Positions 33,126 to 38,977 of a stretch of DNA of 38,977 nt are shown here, piece by piece; position 1 is the first letter of the stretch; every line of letters starts with the position of its first letter. The translations under genes were made by a program, and so were the position numbers. The notes under the pieces are model-generated. The model was not told the origin of the DNA, ran no database searches, and worked only from the letters and a program-made list of their open reading frames with translations. The stretch spans positions 1 to 38,977 of the forward strand of contig DAHVAI010000152.1 of NCBI GenBank assembly GCA_027314685.1, written 5' to 3'. The DNA comes from Nitrososphaerota archaeon. Its GTDB lineage: Archaea > Thermoproteota > Nitrososphaeria > Nitrososphaerales > CADDZS01.

Positions 33126-33473
33126 TCTTCTATTACGCTACTGTAATCTACTGTTTGCCTGTGTCGAAGCATATAAGGCATTGGGCAACGAGACAGCCAA
33201 GAATCAACCGCGCGTTTTCTTGGTTTTGATTCTATCTAACCTTTCAATGAGCAATCTCGGGTGAACATACAATAGTTCCTGTTTGGCTTTCTGCGAAAGA
33301 CTAAATTCAGCTCCATACTGACAGAGATCGTCTTTCGCTCCTGATCCGTTTCCATTATCTTCTCTATTCTATAGATTATGTTAAGCAAAGCGTTTCTACC
33401 TTCTCTCGGTCATCGACTATCAACGGATTGTCAGAAAATCAGACGCAAAGAACCTTGTCAAGCAACTCGCCTT
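33126..33473. other. Gene-poor stretch with a possible coding remnant
   Basis: About 350 bases. On the minus strand around 33205-33350 a frame without a start codon reads 'DLCQYGAEFSLSQKAKQELL' followed by 'VHPRLLIERLDRIKTKK'. It is protein-like and may be the tail of a lost gene. Nothing else is supported. Confidence 0.35.
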
Positions 33474-34211
33474 CTAACCTCTTGGTTTCTTCCTCGGAAT
33501 CTTCAACTTCGGGAAAGATGTCTTGCTTCGCGTGATTTCTTCATCCAATATTTCGAAGGCTCTCCCAGCATCTGACTTCTTGAGCAGTATGACAGTGTCC
33601 TCATCAATGTAGAAATGAACCATGTTAATGCCCTTGCGATACAACAGCTCCGAAATGAACAAGCCGAACTCGGAATCCCTCTTTGCTTGAGGTGAAAGGT
33701 GGAGCGTAAGCTTCGAGAGTCCCGTAAGCTCCTCAGTGATATTCGTTTTTCCCAACTCGGAACGAATGATGGACTTGTAGTCCTTTTCTCCTGCTACCAG
33801 TTTTATGAGGCCAGAGGATTTGAACAGATCTGGAGAGTAATCAAGCTTGGAAGAAACCTCGGCTATTTTCCTCATAACAATTGGAAGCACTGACTTCTTC
33901 GGTCGGATTGTGACACCAGCAACATCGCTCGTCATTGTTATGGTGGCATCTCTCAGAACCTCAACCGGTTGATGACGGTGTGTGTCACTCTTATCGGCTA
34001 ATGAGTCAGAATATCTCTTGATAGCAACGACCAGAGTGTTTATCGTCGTAGACTTGCCGGTAATTTTCTCAACCTCGGGTTGTATGATGGCACCGAGGGC
34101 ATGGTAGTTGATGATCTTCATTTTCAGGCAAGTGTAAAATGCTTGGTTGTGGATAACAATCGATTCTACGGCGGCTGGGACAGTGGAATTGCGGTGTGCC
34201 ACAGAACTCAA
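33474..34211 (-). CDS. Winged-helix plus ACT-domain regulator-like protein
   Basis: 245 residues from TTG 34211, with a TATA-like ACATATTAC centred near -26. An N-terminal helical part ('VESIVIHNQAFYTCLKMKII', 'GAIIQPEVEKITGKSTTINT') looks like a DNA-binding helix-turn-helix. The C-terminal half has two ACT-like units; the last is 'SEFGLFISELLYRKGINMVH' with 'IDEDTVILLKKSDAGRAFEI'. ACT domains bind amino acids, so an amino-acid-responsive regulator is likely. Similar two-part proteins occur in Thaumarchaeota, from memory. Confidence 0.7.
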   Translation of the reverse strand: MSSVAHRNSTVPAAVESIVIHNQAFYTCLKMKIINYHALGAIIQPEVEKITGKSTTINTLVVAIKRYSDSLADKSDTHRHQPVEVLRDATITMTSDVAGVTIRPKKSVLPIVMRKIAEVSSKLDYSPDLFKSSGLIKLVAGEKDYKSIIRSELGKTNITEELTGLSKLTLHLSPQAKRDSEFGLFISELLYRKGINMVHFYIDEDTVILLKKSDAGRAFEILDEEITRSKTSFPKLKIPRKKPRG

Positions 34212-34296
34212 AAGTCGAGTACTGTCATTGTAATATGTAAGCTTTCCTCGGCATAGGCGTATATACTGAGTAACACCTATTACTTACGAAAGTAAG

Positions 34297-34401
34297 ATGA
34301 GAAAAGGGCAAAAAAGAACTATTGTAACTAAGAAGATTAACAATTTTGGCAAGAAAAAGTTTCTAAAGAGCGGCAAATCGATGGCTCATAAAGAGAAGTA
34401 G
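34297..34401 (+). CDS. Possible 34-aa basic peptide
   Basis: ATG 34297 opens a 34-residue frame, half of it Lys/Arg ('MRKGQKRTIVTKKINNFGKK', ending K-S-M-A-H-K-E-K). The composition resembles a small ribosomal or nucleic-acid-binding peptide. GTATATAC lies about 35 nt upstream on the same strand. It is too short to assign. Confidence 0.45.
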   Translation: MRKGQKRTIVTKKINNFGKKKFLKSGKSMAHKEK

Positions 34402-34437
34402 TTGACCTAAAAATTGACACGACAAGCTTCATTCGCG

Positions 34438-34593
34438 ATGACAGAAAGTAAAGATATCGTAGAACCGGTGTCTGTCAAGAAGCAGGCAATCCAATTAGCA
34501 ACCGAATGCGCTCGCATGCTTTTGAGAATTGTCGACGTTATAGCCGTAAGCAAATTGTCCGGGCCGTCAGATGGAATGCCTGGGATGAAGTAA
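34438..34593 (+). pseudogene. C-terminal fragment of a thermosome (group II chaperonin) subunit
   Basis: The frame reads 'IVEPVSVKKQAIQLATECAR', 'MLLRIVDVIAVSKLSGPSDG' and ends M-P-G-M-K. This is the last helix and glycine/methionine-rich tail of a thermosome subunit; the family form is I-I-E-P-L-R-V-K-x-Q-A-I then L-R-I-D-D-V-I and a G-M-P tail. The rest of the chaperonin (about 480 residues) is absent and the preceding bases are unrelated. Asp is replaced by Val in the R-I-x-D-V-I motif. It is a relic of a moved or deleted gene. The 250 bases after it hold no supported gene. Confidence 0.75.
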
Positions 34594-34849
34594 GGGAAGT
34601 TATTCTCGTGCCTATCATAGTCGTTCAGAGTGGAGAATACGCAGTCGATTGTACCAACGTGAACAATCATGGCGTACCAAAGAATAGAGATCAATTCCAC
34701 CACTTTAACGCGAAGAAGGATCAATGGCATTACTGGACAAAACTTTCGTATGAAAAAAAGACACAAATCGCCGCCGAGCATTTGAACGATGGCAGTTGCG
34801 TTCTTTGTATCATAGATGAAAGATTGAGAGAAGCGTAGGAAGAAAACGG

Positions 34850-35092
34850 TTGGATTCTTCTTCCGACGGGTTGACGGCAAAGGAGGATGCTTACTTTGTC
34901 GCTTACGCTAACAAGATTTCCAAGATGAAGGGTTGGGAACTCGTCAAAGAGGTAGCAAACAAAATGGCAGATTACGATGACTTGGAAGGTGGAAACAAAA
35001 GTGAAACTACGAAGGATTCATCGACCGGGAGCAGGGCATCTAGGCAAATTGAGATACTAATGAAAGAAAATCTGAGGAGGAAAAAGTATTGA
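34850..35092 (+). CDS. Hypothetical charged protein, 80 aa
   Basis: Starts at TTG 34850. It is helical and polar: 'TAKEDAYFVAYANKISKMKG' and 'ELVKEVANKMADYDDLEG', then a Ser/Thr/Gly linker and a basic end R-R-K-K-Y. No family is recognised, but codon usage and composition look coding. It lies on the same strand upstream of the Cdc48 gene, with about 155 bases between that include the Cdc48 promoter. Confidence 0.5.
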   Translation: MDSSSDGLTAKEDAYFVAYANKISKMKGWELVKEVANKMADYDDLEGGNKSETTKDSSTGSRASRQIEILMKENLRRKKY

Positions 35093-35249
35093 GCGGTTTA
35101 ATTTTGTTTTTGTTCTCGACGCGATTTGTACACAGCCGTGCCGAAAATTCCAGCACGAGAATCGATTTCTGCGATCAAAAGTGTAGGTTTCTATTGGCAG
35201 AAATAGTAATATTGGGATCTTGCTTGAACTTTCAAGGATCTTTTGCATA

Positions 35250-37418
35250 ATGAGTAGCCAAGAAGTTACGCTGAGGGTTCTTGAGGCCTACAGCAGGGAT
35301 GTCGGAAGAGGCGCCATAAGAGTGGACTATGACGCAATGGACTCAATTGATGCCTCAACTGGAGATATTCTCGAGATTATCGGCAAGCGAAAAACTGTCG
35401 GCAAGTGTCTACCCCTTTACCCGTCTGATGAAGGCAAGGGCGTTCTAAGAATGGATGGTCTTGTCCGAAACAACTCTGGCGTCGCAATTGGTGACAATGT
35501 CACGATCAGAAGAATAAAGGCTCCTGCTGCAGACAAAGTCTTGGTCATTCCACTCGATGCTATCCCGGCTCTAGACGAGAGGTACCTTGCTGATGCACTG
35601 GAGGGGATTCCGGTAATGAAAGGGGACAACGTAACTATTCCGTACTTCGGCGGCCGATTGAGTTTCCAAATAGACGGAGTTACTCCTCTTGCTAGCGCAG
35701 TACTAATCACCCCGAGAACGATATTCGTGATTTCTGAAAAAGGCGAAGGATTGAGAGGCGTTCCGCAGATCGCTTACGAAGACATCGGGGGCATGAAGGA
35801 CGAGATTCAAAAAATCAGAGAAATGATCGAGCTTCCGCTGCGGCACCCTGAAATTTTTGAAAAGTTAGGTGTCGAAGCTCCAAAGGGGGTCTTGCTTTAT
35901 GGTACGCCAGGAACCGGAAAGACACTTCTTGCTAAAGCTGTGGCGAATGAAAGCAGTGTGCACTTTATCAGCATCTCGGGGCCTGAAATCATGAGCAAGT
36001 TCTACGGAGAAAGCGAAGCACGCGTCAGGGAGATTTTCAAAGAAGCTAGAGAGAAAGCTCCGACGATTGTTTTCATAGACGAAATCGACAGTATCGCGCC
36101 CAAGAGAGATGAAGTAAGTGGGGAGGTCGAAAGGAGGGTAGTATCGCAGCTGCTGGCACTAATGGATGGACTGGAGGCGCGCGGAAAGGTGATAGTGATT
36201 GCGGCGACAAATCGCCCCAATGCAATGGACCCAGCCTTGAGAAGACCAGGAAGGTTTGACAGGGAAATCGAAATCAAAGTTCCCAACAAGAAGGGGCGAT
36301 TCGAAATTCTTCAAATTCACACGAGGCACATGCCGCTCACCCAAGAGGTGGACCTCGAGAGGTTGTCTTCCATCACTCACGGTTTCGTAGGAGCAGATTT
36401 GGAAGGTCTGTGCAAGGAGTCAGCAATGAAAACTCTAAGGCGTGTACTACCTGAACTAAAGCTCGAAGAAGAAAAGCTGACTACAGAATTCCTAAACAAG
36501 CTTCAGGTCACAAATGACGATTTTCAGAACGCCTTTAGAGACATCGTGCCTTCTGCTATGAGGGAGGTCTACATTGAAACGCCCGAAGTTCGGTGGCAAG
36601 ATATAGGCGGTTTGGAGTCGATCAAGAAAGAGCTGCAAGAAGCGGTCGAATGGCCTATGAAGTACCCTGACATTTACAACGCGCTCGGCTACTGTATGCC
36701 CAAAGGAATACTCCTCTTTGGGCCTTCTGGGGCAGGAAAGACACTTATTGCCAAATCGGTCGCGACTGAGAGTGAAGTTAATTTCATCAGCGTCAGAGGA
36801 CCTGAACTTCTATCCAAATGGGCTGGTGAGTCTGAACGGGGCGTTAGAGAGATCTTCAGAAGGGCGAGACAGGCGTCTCCCTGTATCATTTTCTTCGACG
36901 AAATAGATTCACTTGCTCCAGTCAGAGGTTTGGGAGGCGGAAGCATGGTCACCGAAAGGATCGTGAGTCAACTGCTGACGGAGCTCGACGGAATACAGTC
37001 ATTGTCTGGCGTTGTGGTTCTCGCAGCGACTAACAGAATGGACATGGTGGATCCTGCACTACTCAGAGCGGGGCGCTTCGATAAATTGCTGTATGTTTCA
37101 CAACCGAATAGAAAGGCGAGAAGACAAATCCTTGATATCCAAACAAGACACAAGCCTATTTGCAGAGGTTTAGATATTGAGAGAATCGCGGAATTGACTG
37201 AAGGATTAAGCGGTGCAGATATCGCTTCAATGGTAAACACTGCCGTATCGCTTGTTCTCCAAGAGTATGTCGCTGCGCATCCGAAACCTGATGATGCAAA
37301 GAAGCACTCAAGAGAAGCGACCGTGAATATGAAGCATTTTGAGGATGCTATACGCAAAGTCAAAACTTCGAGAGACGGCAAGCCACCCGAGAAGATTGCC
37401 GTTTCGTACTATAGGTGA
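35250..37418 (+). CDS. Cdc48/VAT-type double-AAA+ unfoldase
   Basis: 722 residues from ATG 35250; an in-frame start at 35220 is less likely because the N-domain begins at once with '[20 protein letters not shown]'. After the N-domain (to about 190) come two AAA modules. D1 has Walker A 'GTPGTGKT' at about residues 219-226 and Walker B 'IVFIDEID'. D2 has Walker A G-P-S-G-A-G-K-T at about 491-498 and Walker B 'IIFFDEID'. Arginine fingers appear in '[12 protein letters not shown]' and '[12 protein letters not shown]'. It unfolds ubiquitin-like-tagged or damaged proteins for the proteasome. D2 deviates from the usual G-P-P-G-T-G-K-T, but all catalytic residues are present. Confidence 0.96.
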   Translation: MSSQEVTLRVLEAYSRDVGRGAIRVDYDAMDSIDASTGDILEIIGKRKTVGKCLPLYPSDEGKGVLRMDGLVRNNSGVAIGDNVTIRRIKAPAADKVLVIPLDAIPALDERYLADALEGIPVMKGDNVTIPYFGGRLSFQIDGVTPLASAVLITPRTIFVISEKGEGLRGVPQIAYEDIGGMKDEIQKIREMIELPLRHPEIFEKLGVEAPKGVLLYGTPGTGKTLLAKAVANESSVHFISISGPEIMSKFYGESEARVREIFKEAREKAPTIVFIDEIDSIAPKRDEVSGEVERRVVSQLLALMDGLEARGKVIVIAATNRPNAMDPALRRPGRFDREIEIKVPNKKGRFEILQIHTRHMPLTQEVDLERLSSITHGFVGADLEGLCKESAMKTLRRVLPELKLEEEKLTTEFLNKLQVTNDDFQNAFRDIVPSAMREVYIETPEVRWQDIGGLESIKKELQEAVEWPMKYPDIYNALGYCMPKGILLFGPSGAGKTLIAKSVATESEVNFISVRGPELLSKWAGESERGVREIFRRARQASPCIIFFDEIDSLAPVRGLGGGSMVTERIVSQLLTELDGIQSLSGVVVLAATNRMDMVDPALLRAGRFDKLLYVSQPNRKARRQILDIQTRHKPICRGLDIERIAELTEGLSGADIASMVNTAVSLVLQEYVAAHPKPDDAKKHSREATVNMKHFEDAIRKVKTSRDGKPPEKIAVSYYR

Positions 37419-37508
37419 AAGGCGAGAACCAATACGTTGTCTTCATGTCATTATACTAAGAGAGCTCACACGAATTCATCAGAACAATATTTTTGGCTGC
37501 TGATATGA

Positions 37509-38069
37509 TTGCCACAAACCAAAGCTCTGATCAGTATAGAAAACGTTGTGGCTTCAGCCAGCGTAAACCAGACGATCGACTTGAACCAAATTACGCGTAA
37601 CTTCGCTGACGTTGAATACCATCCTCAGCAGTTCCCAGGCCTAGTCTTCAGAATAAAGTTTCCGAGAAGCGCCACATTGATTTTTGGCTCGGGCAAGATG
37701 GTTTGCACAGGTTCGAAATCTTCAGAGCAGGCCGTTGGGGCAGTAGAATCTGTGGTCCAAAAATTGAGAAATGGAGGCATCGAAATCAGAAACAAGCCAA
37801 TTGTGGTCGTTCAAAATATTGTAGCGTCTGCATCGCTGGGTGGCAGGATCCACTTGGAAGAAGCGGCGAGACAGTTGTCGAAATCCATGTATGAGCCAGA
37901 ACAGTTCCCGGGCTTGATCCATAGAATGGCTGACCCAAAGACGGTAATCCTTCTCTTTGGTTCAGGAAAGCTCGTGTGCACAGGAGGGCGAACAGAGGCA
38001 GACGTATACAAGGCGGTGAATAATCTTCATGCCACTCTTGAAAAGAAAGGTCTCATGATATACGCGTAA
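37509..38069 (+). CDS. tbp: TATA-box-binding protein (TBP)
   Basis: 186 residues from TTG 37509, with an AT-rich element about 20 nt ahead. The two saddle repeats span about residues 7-92 and 98-183, each with the pattern 'ENVVASASV', 'QFPGLVFRIKFP' and 'LIFGSGKMVCTG'. All DNA-contacting phenylalanine positions appear present (F-P-G, I-F-G and L-F-G). TBP is the general initiation factor that recognises the TATA box with TFB. It is the second gene after cdc48 on the same strand, with its own start region. A copy of its last 36 codons lies inverted near 30.1 kb. Confidence 0.97.
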   Translation: MPQTKALISIENVVASASVNQTIDLNQITRNFADVEYHPQQFPGLVFRIKFPRSATLIFGSGKMVCTGSKSSEQAVGAVESVVQKLRNGGIEIRNKPIVVVQNIVASASLGGRIHLEEAARQLSKSMYEPEQFPGLIHRMADPKTVILLFGSGKLVCTGGRTEADVYKAVNNLHATLEKKGLMIYA

Positions 38070-38499
38070 CGGGGTGAAAAATAATTCGCGCTCTTAACAC
38101 GCTAACTTGATCAGTGGCCTATCTAGATAAATGAAACTACGCGCACCATCAATCCTTTTTCTTTGCGGTTGCACAATTCGAAAACGCACATCGAAACCTG
38201 GAGAAGTCAACGACATACCAAAGTCAAAGAAACGAATCCTGAAGAATTCTCTATTCTTAGAAACATCTAGAACTGATCAAAGCTTAACAACCAATACGAT
38301 AGCGTTTATTGCCGTGGAATTTGCAAATTGTACTTCGCTCTATTTCGCTTCTTTGGAATGTCCCCTTCCAAACAGATAATACAAATTTTCCAAGCCATGG
38401 CACCATTCGGCCGGATTCGTCGATAGAGTGGCTGAAACCGCGCAATATGCTGGGCATTGATTCATGATAGAACTTATATCTGACTGATGCTGTCTTTAG
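38070..38499. other. Gene-free stretch after TBP
   Basis: The first 20-40 bases are shared with the inverted TBP fragment near 30.1 kb. The frame from 38131 has no protein character. No RNA gene or repeat is seen in the rest. Confidence 0.4.
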
Positions 38500-38884
38500 C
38501 TACCTCAGGAAATTTGACAAAGGGATCTTAGTTAGTACCGAAGAATCCGAAAGAACAGAAAGAATTGCAACAGCCCTGCTGAAAGTTCTAGTCCCGATCA
38601 TTACAGGAGGAGCAATCTAATCATACTTTTCAGAGGTAAAGCCCAAAGCTTCCCCTCTAGGAATCGCTGTCGCTTTTTGCGCTGTGTTGATAATGCTCAT
38701 TCTGCGGCTCCAAAAGAAAAAGACTGGGTGCAAAGCAAATATTCTCACACTCAAGATTGATGCGATAGAATCCGCGATCTGCTTTTTCATGGCGGTTGCT
38801 TTGCTCGCGGGCTTGCTCATTGATTATTTCCTTCACCAGGGATGGGCTGATTATTCGGCGACTACAGTGATACTAGCTTTGTAG
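38500..38884 (+). pseudogene. Decayed cation-efflux-type membrane protein
   Basis: Plus-strand fragments read 'ESERTERIATALLKVLVPII' and T-G-G-A-I, then a TAA, and continue in the same frame with 'SPLGIAVAFCAVLIMLILRL', 'LTLKIDAIESAICFFMAVAL' and 'GLLIDYFLHQGWADYSATTV'. This is the pattern of cation-diffusion-related proteins, with the D-A-x-x-S/T metal helix and G-W-x-A-D near the end. The stop at 38618-38620 and the missing N-terminal helices show it is inactive. Confidence 0.65.
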
Positions 38885-38977
38885 TTCTGGAGATAAGAGA
38901 ATCAATCACGTAAATAAAGAAGAGAAGCGTTCAGAGATTGTCTGAGTGACATTCAAGAATTACCTATTCGACTTCTT

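Noticed and set aside
34506..34838. Plus-strand frame of 110 codons after the thermosome fragment
   Set aside because: Its first third is the thermosome tail read out of frame, and the remainder is aromatic/His-rich with no family; it may be noise or an unrecognised remnant.
34407..34880. Minus-strand frame of 157 codons over the thermosome fragment
   Set aside because: It is antisense to a recognisable thermosome tail and has no motif.
38131..38379. Plus-strand frame of 82 codons after TBP
   Set aside because: No domain or compositional sign of coding; there is an upstream AT-rich region only.
1..38977. CRISPR arrays, insertion sequences with terminal repeats, or prophage genes
   Set aside because: I saw no regularly spaced direct repeats, no transposase or integrase signatures and no phage structural genes on either strand.

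Overview
The window reads as archaeal chromosome, most likely from the Thaumarchaeota/Nitrososphaeria lineage or a close relative. It carries a TATA-binding protein, an archaeal double-AAA Cdc48, archease, a TRAM-domain protein, several winged-helix regulators and a tRNA with bulge-helix-bulge (BHB) introns. Many genes are leaderless with TATA-like boxes about 25 to 35 nt upstream, and several start with TTG or GTG. The bacterial-type DnaK/DnaJ pair, CsbD-like and KGG-type stress proteins and a cyclase-TPR protein suggest a terrestrial or soil-type member. No ammonia-oxidation gene is seen, so the lineage call is inference.

Layout. 0-10 kb: a KGG small protein, NfeD-like protein, a winged-helix/3-TM membrane pair, an M1 aminopeptidase with a HEAT tail, a PH-like protein, a thioredoxin split by a full-length intein, archease, tRNA-Ser(UGA) with three introns, and CysS. 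10-20 kb: a decayed DNA methyltransferase, an isochorismatase-fold hydrolase with an amino-acid permease, membrane and surface proteins, a second winged-helix/3-TM pair, a cluster of methyltransferase, type-2 asparaginase and DUF1028 Ntn hydrolase, then decayed MFS and phosphate transporters around a VOC protein. 20-26 kb: a cyclase-TolB-TPR protein, GNAT, YbaK-type deacylase, DUF202 protein and a decayed glycosyltransferase. 26-33 kb: DnaJ and DnaK, a C-terminal TBP fragment, a PRC-barrel protein, a truncated ABC ATPase, CsbD-like and TRAM proteins. 33-39 kb: an ACT-domain regulator, a thermosome tail fragment, Cdc48, the intact TBP and a cation-transporter remnant.

Two themes stand out. First, RNA and protein splicing: the tRNA introns have predicted ends that rebuild a perfect 87-nt tRNA, and the thioredoxin intein sits exactly in front of the second active-site cysteine, so thioredoxin's own CxxC could gate its maturation. 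Second, gene decay: at least eight relics (DNA methylase, MFS, PiT, GT2, ABC, cation transporter, TBP tail, thermosome tail) lie between intact housekeeping genes. Proteostasis genes (DnaK/J, Cdc48, aminopeptidase, asparaginase, archease) are over-represented but not in one operon.
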